Assembly (NCBI RefSeq): GCF_018070325.1
Contig: NZ_JAGPXY010000027.1
Location: 20,401-84,400 of the forward strand
DNA length: 64,000 nt
From: Micromonospora sp. H61
GTDB lineage: Bacteria > Actinomycetota > Actinomycetes > Mycobacteriales > Micromonosporaceae
Direction: 5' to 3'
Position 1 is the stretch's first letter, and each line of letters opens with the position of its first letter. A model generated the notes under the pieces. That model was not told where the DNA came from. It searched no databases and was given only the letters and a program-made list of their open reading frames with translations. Positions 14,977 through 23,600 of this stretch are shown here, one piece after another. Position numbers and translations under genes: made by a program.

Positions 14977-17592
14977 TCAGGGCAGGATCTCGACGTACCC
15001 GTCGCTGCCGTGCACGCGGATCCGCTGCCCGTCGCGAATCAGCCGGGTGGCGTCGAGCACGCTGACGACAGCCGGCAGGCCATACTCCCTCGCGATCACC
15101 GCGCCGTGCGTCATCAACCCGCCGACCTCCGTCACCAGGCCGGCGATGCCGACGAACAGGGGCGTCCAGCTCGGGTCCGTGTGGGCCGTGACGAGGATGT
15201 CACCCGCTTCGAGGTCGGCCTGCGCCATGTCCAGGATGACGCGGGCGCGTCCTTCGACAGTCCCGGAGGACACCGGCACACCGGCCAGGGCACCGGCCGG
15301 CACGTCGTCGCGTCGGTACGCCCCGGTGATCGCCTCACCGTCGGAGGTGAGCACCCGGGGCGGGGTGAGCGTCTGGTACGACCGGAACGCGTCCCGGCGC
15401 TGCCGGATCAGCTCGTCGTCCACCCGGTGCGTGCGCGCGACCTCGTGGAACTCCTGGAACGTGAGGTAGAAGACGTCTTCGGCCTCGGTGAGCACCCCGG
15501 CGCGTACCAGGCGTTCGGCCTCCGCGAGCAGGGCCTGCTTGTAGGCGAAGTAGCGGCTGACGATGTCGTACTTCGGGTACTCCCGATAGCCGATGAAGGC
15601 CCGCACCTGGTCGATCATCCGCGCGGTCTCGTCGGCCTTCTGCTGCCCGTCCGGCAGCGCCCGCAGGCGCGTCAACACCTCCTGCGCCTGCCGCTGCGCC
15701 TGCTGTCGGCCCTGTTCGAAGCGCCGCCGGGCCGCGCCCGGCTCGAAGAGCTTGACGTTGTCCAGCAGCACGGGCACCAGCGTGCTGGGGCGTTCGCTCC
15801 ACCGCGGCCTGGTGATGTCGATCTCGCCGACGCAGCGCATGCCGTACCTGTCGAGGTACGCCTCGATGGCGACGCGCGCCTCGGCCCCGCCCGCGACCTT
15901 CGGCAGCTCGTCGAGGAAGTCGTCGTGTGCGACGTCCTGGAGGAACGCCACCACCTCCGGATAGGGACGGATCACGTCGGCGACGTCGAGCAGCGCCAGC
16001 CCCATCTCCGACGTGATGTTGCCGGGCGCGGAGAGCGTGAGAGTGTCCGCGGCGTTCTTCTCGCCCAGCCACTCGTGCAGCCGGTCGTTGAGCCACCAGG
16101 TGGCCTCCATGCCGGCCATGATCGCCTGCATGTTCAGCGGATCACCGAGGACCCGCTTGTGCTCCTGGAAGGCATCCAGCAGGAAGTCGAACAGCGCCGT
16201 ACCGGTCACCGTCGCGATGTCGCGCCGCAGGGCGGCGATGGACGCCTCGCTGCGCTCGACCAGCTCGGTGACGATGGCCGGATCGGTCTCGATCGAGGTG
16301 GACGCGCCGCCGGTCGTCGGCTTACCCGGACCGCCCTGCTCCGGAAGCGTCGGAATGAAGTCCCGGCGGTCGATCAGGGTTTCCAGCGCGTCCTTCATCA
16401 GCGGGTCGTCGCGTCCCGCCATAGTGAGGAAGCCGGCGCGGCTGGCGGGGGAGGCCAGCAGCCGGGTGGCGTCGACGAACAACCTCCCGCCGGCCGCCAG
16501 CATCGGGGCCATGGCGGTCAGCTGCCACATGGAGAGCCCCAGCGGTCGCATGGCGTCGGTCATCATCTGCTGGTGACCGACCGAGAGGTAGACGTGGTTC
16601 TCCTGGTCATCGGCCACCGGGATGGGAAACAACGTGGTGATCGGTCGGCTCTGCACGATCTGGAAGTCGTCGCCGACCAGGCACCACTCGATGTCCTGCG
16701 GACGGCCGAAGTGCGCCTCGATCCGTCGCCCGAGCCGCACGAGTCGCACCACCTGAGCCCGCGTCAGCGCCGGCTGCTCCTGCCGCTGCGTGTCGATCTC
16801 CACCTCGCGAGTGCCGCCGCCGGGCAGCGCGGCGACGGCGCGCTGCTTCGCGGCGACAGTGCCGGCGACGACCTCGCCGTCGCGCACCGTGAAGACGTCC
16901 GGGTTCACCAGGCCGGACACCAGGGCCTCACCGAGGCCGAAGCTGGCGTCCACTGTCGCGACCTTCCGGTTGCCCGTCACCGGGTCCGCGGTGAACAGGA
17001 TGCCGGAGGCATCCGGAAAAACCATCTGCTGTACGACGACAGCCATCTGAACCGTGCGGTGGTCGATGCCGTTGCGCAGGCGGTAGATGACGGCCCGCTC
17101 GGTGAACAGCGACGCCCAGCACCGGCCGACGTGCCGCAGGATCGCCTCCGGCCCCACCACGTTCAGGTAGGTGTCCTGCTGCCCGGCGAAGGACGCGGTG
17201 GGCGTGTCCTCCGCCGTCGCGCTGGACCGCACGGCGTAGGCGGCCTGCTCGCCGAACCGGGCGAGCGCGCCGGTGATCGCGGCGGCCAGGTCGCCCGGGA
17301 TCGCGGTCTCCTCGACGCTGCGGCGGATCTCCGCGCTGAGCGGGCCAATCGCCTCCCGGTCGTCCGGGCTCAGGCGCGACAGCTCATCGAGTCGGTCGTC
17401 GATCGACGGCGTCTGCGCCATGATCCGCCGGAAGGCGGCCGTCGTCACGCAGAACCCCGCCGGCACCCGAATGCCGTCGATCCGGGACAGCGCGCCCAGG
17501 TGCGCGGCCTTGCCACCGACAATTGACACCTGCGTCTCGTCGACCTCTCGAAGATCCAACAGCGGTGCCCGGTCGTCGCGGCCCCCGTCCAT
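14977..17592 (-). CDS. rph: Rifampin phosphotransferase
   Basis: 871-aa cytosolic enzyme that phosphorylates rifamycins using ATP, inactivating them. Domain order: ATP-grasp PEP/pyruvate-kinase-type domain (about 1-320; VGGKAAHLG, YAVRSSATAEDTP, QDIEWC...QSRPITTL), a helical rifamycin-binding domain (about 330-760), and a swivelling phospho-His domain with H829 in GGLMTHGAVIAREYGLPAVV. Length and domain order fit Rph; PEP synthase lacks the large middle region. ATG 17592 is used. A 19-bp RAE lies 74 bases upstream (17666-17684), which supports rifamycin-inducible expression and fixes the assignment. Confidence 0.93.
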   Translation of the reverse strand: MDGGRDDRAPLLDLREVDETQVSIVGGKAAHLGALSRIDGIRVPAGFCVTTAAFRRIMAQTPSIDDRLDELSRLSPDDREAIGPLSAEIRRSVEETAIPGDLAAAITGALARFGEQAAYAVRSSATAEDTPTASFAGQQDTYLNVVGPEAILRHVGRCWASLFTERAVIYRLRNGIDHRTVQMAVVVQQMVFPDASGILFTADPVTGNRKVATVDASFGLGEALVSGLVNPDVFTVRDGEVVAGTVAAKQRAVAALPGGGTREVEIDTQRQEQPALTRAQVVRLVRLGRRIEAHFGRPQDIEWCLVGDDFQIVQSRPITTLFPIPVADDQENHVYLSVGHQQMMTDAMRPLGLSMWQLTAMAPMLAAGGRLFVDATRLLASPASRAGFLTMAGRDDPLMKDALETLIDRRDFIPTLPEQGGPGKPTTGGASTSIETDPAIVTELVERSEASIAALRRDIATVTGTALFDFLLDAFQEHKRVLGDPLNMQAIMAGMEATWWLNDRLHEWLGEKNAADTLTLSAPGNITSEMGLALLDVADVIRPYPEVVAFLQDVAHDDFLDELPKVAGGAEARVAIEAYLDRYGMRCVGEIDITRPRWSERPSTLVPVLLDNVKLFEPGAARRRFEQGRQQAQRQAQEVLTRLRALPDGQQKADETARMIDQVRAFIGYREYPKYDIVSRYFAYKQALLAEAERLVRAGVLTEAEDVFYLTFQEFHEVARTHRVDDELIRQRRDAFRSYQTLTPPRVLTSDGEAITGAYRRDDVPAGALAGVPVSSGTVEGRARVILDMAQADLEAGDILVTAHTDPSWTPLFVGIAGLVTEVGGLMTHGAVIAREYGLPAVVSVLDATRLIRDGQRIRVHGSDGYVEILP

Positions 17593-17665
17593 CGACAACA
17601 CACCCACGTCGTGCCCCCGTTGCCTCGTTCGTGCTGGTCCGGCCGCCGATTCTGCGCCACGACCG

Positions 17666-17684
17666 GGGCCTTGCCGCAAGCCCC
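17666..17684 (-). promoter_or_regulatory. Rifamycin-associated element (RAE)
   Basis: On the minus strand this reads GGGGCTTGCGGCAAGGCCC, the 19-bp inverted repeat known from published work upstream of actinobacterial rifamycin-inactivating genes such as rph. It is 74 bases before the rph start. A GTATAC sequence that might be a -10 lies further upstream (about 17694-17699). Confidence 0.9.
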
Positions 17685-17763
17685 CGGGTGCGGTATACGT
17701 TAGAAGTGGCAGGGAGAGGGATCTCGTTGCCGCTTGTTGTTCTTCGAGGGCGGCCGGGCCCGT

Positions 17764-18465
17764 TCAGTCGTCGGGCAGTCGGCGCGGCTCGATTCTCAGC
17801 CCTCTGCCGAGCTGCCAGGAGGCGGTCGGCCAGGCCGCGATAAAGCCAGCTATCAGCCCGAGCTGACCGGCGAACCAAAACGTGGGGCTGTCGGGTCGCA
17901 GGTGTGGCTCCGTAAAGATCACCCGATGTGCGAGCGCCAGCCACACGAACAGCGCCACCTCGAACGTGGTGATCGTCCGCAGCTCGATCCTGCCGACGTT
18001 CGACAGTGCGTGCCGGATCTTTCCGAGGCTGCGACCCGGCCCGGCGAAGTACCGGAAGAGCACGGCGATCGTCACCGCCATCAGGTAGTCGCCGGCGTAG
18101 CCGACCCACAGCGGGTCCTCGGCCGGGTCGAATCTCACTGCGTACAGGGCGACCTCGGCGACGATGAACCCGAGAGTGCAGTGCGCGCCGCAGCGGGACA
18201 CGTGAGTGACGACGATGCCCCGGCGGGGCCGTCGTGGTTGACCCTCGTGCCGCCGTCGAGAGAACGCCTCGGGCCTGCCCCAGTTCCAGTAGAGGCGGAC
18301 GCCGGCCGGGCCGATGTAGAGGACGGTCACCAGCCAGACGATCTCCATGACCCGGACCGGCTGCCGGTGCCCGCGGAGATAGGTGTCGGCCAGCACGACC
18401 GCGATGCTGACGACGCCGAGTGCGAGCGAAGTCCACGAGAGCGCTACGAGCCAGGTTGGATGCAT
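17764..18465 (-). CDS. DUF4396 membrane protein
   Basis: 233 aa with about six hydrophobic segments. The family signature GAHCTLGFIVAEVA sits near the middle; the paired segment FWFAGQLGLIAGFIAAWPTASWQLGRG at the C-terminus is also typical of DUF4396. ATG 18465 gives MHPTWLVALSW at the first membrane segment; the open frame continues upstream without a ribosome site. The His-Cys motif suggests metal handling, but no function is established. Confidence 0.85.
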   Translation of the reverse strand: MHPTWLVALSWTSLALGVVSIAVVLADTYLRGHRQPVRVMEIVWLVTVLYIGPAGVRLYWNWGRPEAFSRRRHEGQPRRPRRGIVVTHVSRCGAHCTLGFIVAEVALYAVRFDPAEDPLWVGYAGDYLMAVTIAVLFRYFAGPGRSLGKIRHALSNVGRIELRTITTFEVALFVWLALAHRVIFTEPHLRPDSPTFWFAGQLGLIAGFIAAWPTASWQLGRGLRIEPRRLPDD

Positions 18466-18621
18466 TCCCGCCCCTTCCGTCAGCCGGGCGAGTCTTTCAC
18501 GGCGTACTCGTTCAGATCGGCAGATCGGGCGTTCCCGCGTTCCGGCACGGACGGATTCACCCTCCCCGGCCCCGCCCGGACGGTGGAGTGAGCCAGCCGG
18601 CCGCTGCACTACGGTGCGAGG

Positions 18622-19092
18622 GTGACGAGTGCCCCTCGCGAAGCGGAAGCGCGTGTCGGCCCGATCGGCGCGCTGCTGAGCCGATTCGTCTTCCTGGCCA
18701 TCTGCCTACCCGGACCGGTCCTGCTCGTCGCCGCCGTGACGCTGAACCCACCGCGATCGTCCAGCGACTTCTGGGGTCTGCTGGTCGGTGGCGTCCTGGC
18801 GACAGCCATCGGTGTCGGGTTCGGCGTCTTCGGTTGGCGGGTGGTCGCCCGATCCCGTCGCGACACGCGTCGGTTGGCCGCGGCCGGTGTCGCCGCGACG
18901 GCAGAGGTTCTCCAGGTGGCGAACCACCTGGACGGCGAGAATCACGGGCTGGAACTCCGTCTGTGGATCAGCGGGCCGGGGTTCACGCCGTTCGAGGCGG
19001 ACACGATCCGCGCGGACGATCCGGCGCTCGTGCCGGGCGCGGTGCTGGCTGCGGTCGTGGACCCCGCTGACCGTCTCTTCGCGATCATTTGA
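18622..19092 (+). CDS. Membrane protein with two N-terminal helices, unknown
   Basis: 156 aa from GTG 18622. Two transmembrane segments (about 17-40 and 50-72) are followed by a cytoplasmic or extracytoplasmic domain of about 75 residues (ATAEVLQVANHLDGENHGLELRLWISGPGFTPFEADT). This resembles DUF3592-like proteins, in which a small beta domain follows two helices, but the match is weak. It is divergent from the DUF4396 gene. Confidence 0.7.
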   Translation: MTSAPREAEARVGPIGALLSRFVFLAICLPGPVLLVAAVTLNPPRSSSDFWGLLVGGVLATAIGVGFGVFGWRVVARSRRDTRRLAAAGVAATAEVLQVANHLDGENHGLELRLWISGPGFTPFEADTIRADDPALVPGAVLAAVVDPADRLFAII

Positions 19093-19238
19093 CGTCTCCT
19101 GGCACCCGCCGATTCCATCCCGGCCACGGGGACAGCTTCGACCGGACGCGCCTTCGCCAGTTGGCCGAGACCTACCTGCGCAGAACGGCCCCGATCGCTG
19201 CCCAGAAATGAAAGCGGACGTATAGCATAATTCCGGAT

Positions 19239-19889
19239 GTGCCTCCCAAAAGGGAAACTTCACGGCTTACCCGTAGCCCTGGCCGATTGCTGGCCTTCAG
19301 CGACGGTGTCTTCGCGATCGCCGTGACGCTCCTCGTGCTGGAGATCCAACCGCCCCACGACTTCGGGCGCCTCGTCCAGGGGCTCGGTGCGCTGTGGCCG
19401 TCGTACCTGGCGTACACGTTGAGCTTCCTGCTCATCGGGCAGGTGTGGGTGAATCACCACGTCATGTTCGATCGCGTCCGGCACGTCGACCGAGGGGTCC
19501 TGTTCCTCAACACGTTGCTCCTGATGGTCATCGCGTTCCTGCCGTTCTCCACGTCACTGCTTGCCGAGGCGTTGCGCGCGGAGCAGGGGCTACGCGCGTC
19601 GGTCGTCGTCTACGGCGGCACACTGTGGACGGCTGCGGCTCTCTTCAACATCGTGTGGGCGCACCTGCGGCGGGCCAACCTGCTGGACCCCGGCCTCGGT
19701 CCGTTCGGGGCGCGGGCCATCGGTCGCCGCTTCGCGCTCGCGCTGGTCTGGATCGGCTCCGGCATCCTCGTCGGCGCGTTCGTGCCGATCGCCGGCGTCG
19801 CCATCATCGCCGGGTTCCTGCCCGCCTACTACCTGCCCATCCGCGGCGAGTACGGCGAGGACGACACCGCCGGACAAACGGCCGTGTAA
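19239..19889 (+). CDS. TMEM175-family potassium channel-like protein
   Basis: 216 aa, six hydrophobic segments. The first helix carries the family hallmark FSDGVFAIAVTLLVLEI (FSDG at about residues 20-23), which lines the pore in bacterial TMEM175 channels. Bacterial members assemble as tetramers in the inner membrane. The GTG at 19239 is the likely start; no strong ribosome site is seen, and an AT-rich TATAGCATAAT lies just upstream, so the transcript may be leaderless or short-leadered. Confidence 0.88.
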   Translation: MPPKRETSRLTRSPGRLLAFSDGVFAIAVTLLVLEIQPPHDFGRLVQGLGALWPSYLAYTLSFLLIGQVWVNHHVMFDRVRHVDRGVLFLNTLLLMVIAFLPFSTSLLAEALRAEQGLRASVVVYGGTLWTAAALFNIVWAHLRRANLLDPGLGPFGARAIGRRFALALVWIGSGILVGAFVPIAGVAIIAGFLPAYYLPIRGEYGEDDTAGQTAV

Positions 19890-19903
19890 CTAGAGTCGGT
19901 GCC

Positions 19904-20347
19904 ATGCGGATCAGGATCGACGGCAGCGATCTCCCAGGTCAGCGTCCCGGTGCGGAGGCCGACGCGCTGCGGTTGGGCAACGTGCACGTCGGCGTTCAGC
20001 GCAAGGCCGAGGTCGTCGACCAGGTGCCGGCCGACGCGGCCAGCGCCACCTGGTCCTTCGAGGTGTCCAGCCGCGAGATCGACGGTGCGCTCGACGTCGG
20101 TGGCCCCTGGGTGCACGGCCGCCCCGGGGCTCGGTTTATCTATCTGAGCTGGGGCGCGGTGACCCAGGACGGCTTCGCGATGTTCCGACGGGCGAAGTTG
20201 ATGTTCACCGACGTGCCGACCGAGCTGCTGCGCGCCGCCCACGAGGGCAACGGGACGCTGGTCGGCCGGGTCGGGTTGACCGATGCCACCGGTGGGCCGA
20301 TCTGCGCTCGGGTGCGCCCGCCCGCCGTCGCCTGGGCGGTGGAGTGA
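19904..20347 (+). CDS. DUF5990-family protein
   Basis: 147-aa soluble protein. The pattern MRIRIDGSDLPG, HVGVQRKAEVVDQVPADA, WSFEV, GPWVHGRPGARFIYLSWG and FRRAKLMFTDVP is that of DUF5990 proteins, which are widespread in actinobacteria and without known function. It starts 14 bases after the TMEM175-like gene stop and may be cotranscribed with it. Confidence 0.82.
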   Translation: MRIRIDGSDLPGQRPGAEADALRLGNVHVGVQRKAEVVDQVPADAASATWSFEVSSREIDGALDVGGPWVHGRPGARFIYLSWGAVTQDGFAMFRRAKLMFTDVPTELLRAAHEGNGTLVGRVGLTDATGGPICARVRPPAVAWAVE

Positions 20348-20360
20348 GTGTCGTCGAAGA

Positions 20361-21452
20361 CTAGCTGCCGAAGTCGACGCCGCCGAGGGAGACGGAGCGG
20401 TACGCGGCGAGGTGTTCGGCCTGCGCGGTGATGGCTTCACGGGTGGCGTCCGACAACCGGCGCCACGGCCTCACGGCGACGGTGAACGTCCTGCCGGACT
20501 TGCGGGGCCGCCAGGTGCCGACCAACTCGCCGTCGACCAGGACGGCGCCGGGGCGACCCAACACCGGCCACAGCTCCTTGGCGCGGGCGGCGTCCGGCAC
20601 CAGCGTTGCCCGGTCCTTGGCCTGGAGGAACAGGTCGAACGGGCCGAGCAGTCGGGTGACGGTGCTGTCGGCCGACTCCAGCGCCGCCTCGTCGGCGGCC
20701 AGCAACGAGCGCACCTCGCGGTCGACAGTCACCTCGACCACATCGTCGGGCCAGTGCGCCTTCACGTCCTTCACCGGGGCGTCGAGGTAGTCGGCGACCT
20801 GTTTCGGGGTGGCCGGACCGAGCAGGCGAAGATAGGCGCGGATGAGGCCGAAGCGGTCACCCGCAGCGGCTGCCTTCCTGAACCCGGTGATGCGCCGCAG
20901 GACCGGGGGTGAGGTGTCGAGCTGCAACTCCAGTCCGGCCCGCAGGGCGGCGAGCCGGAACGGCATCTCGTAGAGGTGCGTGGCGTCGCACGGGCGGCAG
21001 AACCGCAGGTAGGGCTCGGGCAGCATGGTGGCCAGGCGGCCGGAGACGTCCCCCTTGACCGTCGGCGTGCTGACGATGGCCCGCATCCGCTCGGCGATCT
21101 CGTCCAGGGCCGCGAGGGTGTCGATGCCGGCGGCCTTCAACGGTTTCGCGGCGTCGTAGATGCGCTTGCCCGCGTCGGCCGAGGAGTGGGGTTCGACGGC
21201 CGCCGCCACCTTCGCAACGTCGGCCCGGCGGTAGAGGTGGGGAGCACCCCGCACCGTCCACAGCAGGACCAGATCCGCGTCGGACAACGCGGTCACGTCG
21301 ACCCCGCGTATCGCCAGCGCCCACCGCCCGCCGTCCGGACCGGTGTTCTGCACCCCGAGGTCCAGGACGGCGGTGTCGGCGAGCGTGCCCTCGGCCCGGT
21401 CGAGCTGTTGGGCCCGGACCCGGAAGTTCATCACCTGGTGCCGATCGACCAT
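20361..21452 (-). CDS. Winged-helix (HTH_42, AlkZ-like) protein
   Basis: 363 aa of the winged-helix DNA-binding family that includes the DNA glycosylases AlkZ and AlkX/YcaQ. Features: N-terminal LDLGVQNTGPDGGRWALAIRG, central LRLLGPATPKQVADYL, LLGPFDLFLQAKDR, and the C-terminal PVLGRPGAVLVDGELVGTWR. At the place where AlkZ has its QxQ catalytic pair, this protein has Q35-N36-T37, so activity may differ or be lost. Some relatives are probably regulators rather than glycosylases. Confidence 0.82.
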   Translation of the reverse strand: MVDRHQVMNFRVRAQQLDRAEGTLADTAVLDLGVQNTGPDGGRWALAIRGVDVTALSDADLVLLWTVRGAPHLYRRADVAKVAAAVEPHSSADAGKRIYDAAKPLKAAGIDTLAALDEIAERMRAIVSTPTVKGDVSGRLATMLPEPYLRFCRPCDATHLYEMPFRLAALRAGLELQLDTSPPVLRRITGFRKAAAAGDRFGLIRAYLRLLGPATPKQVADYLDAPVKDVKAHWPDDVVEVTVDREVRSLLAADEAALESADSTVTRLLGPFDLFLQAKDRATLVPDAARAKELWPVLGRPGAVLVDGELVGTWRPRKSGRTFTVAVRPWRRLSDATREAITAQAEHLAAYRSVSLGGVDFGS

Positions 21453-21461
21453 GTCAGCACC

Positions 21462-22640
21462 CTAGTTGGGGCGGCGCGTCCAGGCGCGCAGCGCCCATTC
21501 GACGGGGCCGTACCGGAACCGTCGCAGCCACCACGAGCTGACCACCAGCTGCACCGCGAAGATCACCAGTGCGATCAGCAGTGTCTGTCCCGGCGAGGTG
21601 CGGCCGACCAGGCCCCACCCGAGGCCGGTGAAGACGAGCACGCACACGAGCGACTGGGCCAGGTAGTTGGTCAGGGCCATCCGCCCAGCGGGGGCGAACG
21701 CGTCGGCGAGGCGCGGCCGCCGCGTGAACAGGCGCAGCAGGGTCGCGGCGTAGGCGGCGGCCAGGAACGGCGCGGTGACGATGCTGACCATCAGTCCGGT
21801 CAGGTTCGCCGTGGAACCACCGACCGCGAACACGACGGCGCCGGCCAGACCGATCGGGTAGCCCACCCGTTCGCACCGGCGTAGCAGGTCCTGGTGGGCG
21901 GGCACGGTGGCGAGCAGCCGGTGCTTGCCGGCGGCGAGGCCGACGAGGAACGCCGCGAACGCCAGGGGACCCTGCACGGCGAGACCGCCGATCATCGCCG
22001 GCATCGACCGCAGGTGCTCCAGGACGACATCGCCGAGGCCGCCGCCCAGCGCCAGCGTCGAACGCGCACCGGCGCCGAGTGCGGCGGCCTCGTCCGGAAC
22101 CACTGTGGCGCCGAGGACCGCGGCGATCCCGACCACCATGGCGATGCCGCCGATGATGGACGCCGCCGCGATCAGCGCGGTGCGGGGCTCGATCCGCCGG
22201 ACCGCGAACAGCACGAGACCGAGCAGCGCGTACGTGGTGAGGATGTCGCCGTGGAACAGCAGCACCGCGTGCAGCACGCCGAGAACGAACAACCCGGAGA
22301 GCCGGCGCAGGAACGCCGGGCGGAATTCCACTCCGCGCCGAGCCGCGGATTCGAGTTGCAGGGTGAAGCTGTAGCCGAACAGAAAGGCGAACAGCAGGTA
22401 CGCCTTCATCGCGAAGAACAGCTCCACCGCGCCGGCGATCAGCAGGTCGACGGCGCCGCGCGTCGGATCGTCGACCAGGTGGAAGTCGTAGCCGGAGCTG
22501 AAGAACGCGATGTTCACCAGCAGGATGAGCAGCAGCGCGCTTCCGCGCAGTGCGTCCACGACGGTGATGCGGGCGAGGGTGTCCCCGGGCGAGGGCTGTG
22601 GGTGGCCGTCGCCCGGTCGGTCGAGCCGGGTCACATTCAT
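21462..22640 (-). CDS. DUF418 membrane protein
   Basis: 392 aa with about ten hydrophobic segments. RITVVDALRGSALLLILLVNI near the N-terminus, FLFGYSFTLQLE, and the C-terminal MALTNYLAQSLVCVLVFTGLGWGL plus FRYGPVEWALRAWT are characteristic of the DUF418 domain. The family is related to acyltransferase-like membrane proteins, but the substrate is unknown. ATG 22640 (MNVTRLD) is chosen after GGAGGC; the frame opens further upstream without support. Confidence 0.88.
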   Translation of the reverse strand: MNVTRLDRPGDGHPQPSPGDTLARITVVDALRGSALLLILLVNIAFFSSGYDFHLVDDPTRGAVDLLIAGAVELFFAMKAYLLFAFLFGYSFTLQLESAARRGVEFRPAFLRRLSGLFVLGVLHAVLLFHGDILTTYALLGLVLFAVRRIEPRTALIAAASIIGGIAMVVGIAAVLGATVVPDEAAALGAGARSTLALGGGLGDVVLEHLRSMPAMIGGLAVQGPLAFAAFLVGLAAGKHRLLATVPAHQDLLRRCERVGYPIGLAGAVVFAVGGSTANLTGLMVSIVTAPFLAAAYAATLLRLFTRRPRLADAFAPAGRMALTNYLAQSLVCVLVFTGLGWGLVGRTSPGQTLLIALVIFAVQLVVSSWWLRRFRYGPVEWALRAWTRRPN

Positions 22641-23016
22641 GGTGTCCAGCCTCCGGAGCGTGACCCGCTGCCGTGAAGTGTTTCCGTCACACGGACCGTC
22701 GTGACGAAAAGACACCATCCCCGCGGTGGCAGACCAGATTGCGAACCGGCTCGTCGCCTGCCTTGGGCAGAGTGGTGTCGCACCGTCCGCACGGCGACGG
22801 CTGACCGAGGCGTTGGCGGACATTCCGGGAAGCGCCGCCGTACGCGCCTTAGGGACCTGTCGCACGATCAGGACCGCGCCGTCGCACTGACGGCGACCTC
22901 CATCCTCGCGCTTCGCGACGTAGCTTCACCGTGACCGAACACTGTGGAGCCGCCGAGGGTGGGCGGGACGCCGAGCGAATTGATCATCGTTCGGACTTCG
23001 ACTATCGTCCGCGTCC
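22641..23016. other. Divergent spacer, DUF418 and lipoprotein genes
   Basis: 376 bases holding the promoters of both neighbours. Open frames here have no family match or ribosome site. No clear operator was found. Confidence 0.5.
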
Positions 23017-23523
23017 GTGAAATCTTCCCGTCTTGCTTCCGCCATGTTGATCCTTGCCGTTTCGACGGCCCTCGCCGCCTGTGGCGACGCCGATAAGGCG
23101 ACGACCGCCGGATCCACCACGCCCCCTCCCACCTCCGCAGCCCCGTCCGCTGTTGCCACCTCCGCTGCCGCCGCTCCGGCCTCGTCACCCGCCGCGGGCG
23201 CGGCGACCGACAAGCAGCTCTGCGAGGCGGTGAAGAAGGCCAGCGACGAGATGAGGACCGAGATGGTGAAGGTCGCCACGACTGGCGACGCGTCGGCGGC
23301 GGACTTCAAGAAGATCCTGACCGGGCTGGAGCAGAAGGTGACCACTGTCGCCTCGACCGGCGACGGCAAGTTGGCCGACGCCCTGCGGACGTTCGCCGCC
23401 GAGGCGGCCAAGGCTGCGGCCGCGGCGGACCCGGCGACCGCCGCCGACAACCCGGCCTTCGAGAAGGCCGGCAAGGACGTCAGCGCCGCGTGCAAGGCCA
23501 ACGGGGTCAGCATGGTTCTCTGA
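23017..23523 (+). CDS. Secreted lipoprotein of unknown function
   Basis: 168 aa from GTG 23017. The signal peptide has a lipobox LAAC with the lipidated Cys at residue 22 (MLILAVSTALAACG), then a Thr/Pro/Ala-rich linker (23-65) and an Ala/Lys-rich helical domain (66-168) with two cysteines (LCEAVKK, SAACKANG), which could form a disulfide bridge. It should be anchored on the outer face of the cytoplasmic membrane. No named family is recognised. It is a single gene followed at once by a strong terminator. Confidence 0.82.
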   Translation: MKSSRLASAMLILAVSTALAACGDADKATTAGSTTPPPTSAAPSAVATSAAAAPASSPAAGAATDKQLCEAVKKASDEMRTEMVKVATTGDASAADFKKILTGLEQKVTTVASTGDGKLADALRTFAAEAAKAAAAADPATAADNPAFEKAGKDVSAACKANGVSMVL

Positions 23524-23544
23524 CCGTCGCAGGTCGGATGTGAT

Positions 23545-23584
23545 GACGGACGGCCCCCACGCTCAGGCGTGGGGGCCGTCCGTC
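23545..23584. terminator. Strong hairpin terminator
   Basis: GACGGACGGCCCCCACGC (23545-23562) and GCGTGGGGGCCGTCCGTC (23567-23584) form a perfect 18-bp stem with a TCAG loop. It serves the lipoprotein gene on + and probably the convergent DUF1996 gene on -. Confidence 0.9.
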
Positions 23585-23600
23585 AATACGGAGGCGGCGG

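Noticed and set aside
14731..17526. A 931-residue open frame on the + strand opposite rph
   Set aside because: High G+C leaves antisense frames open. Its composition is unlike real proteins, it has no ribosome site, and the minus strand encodes an intact Rph.
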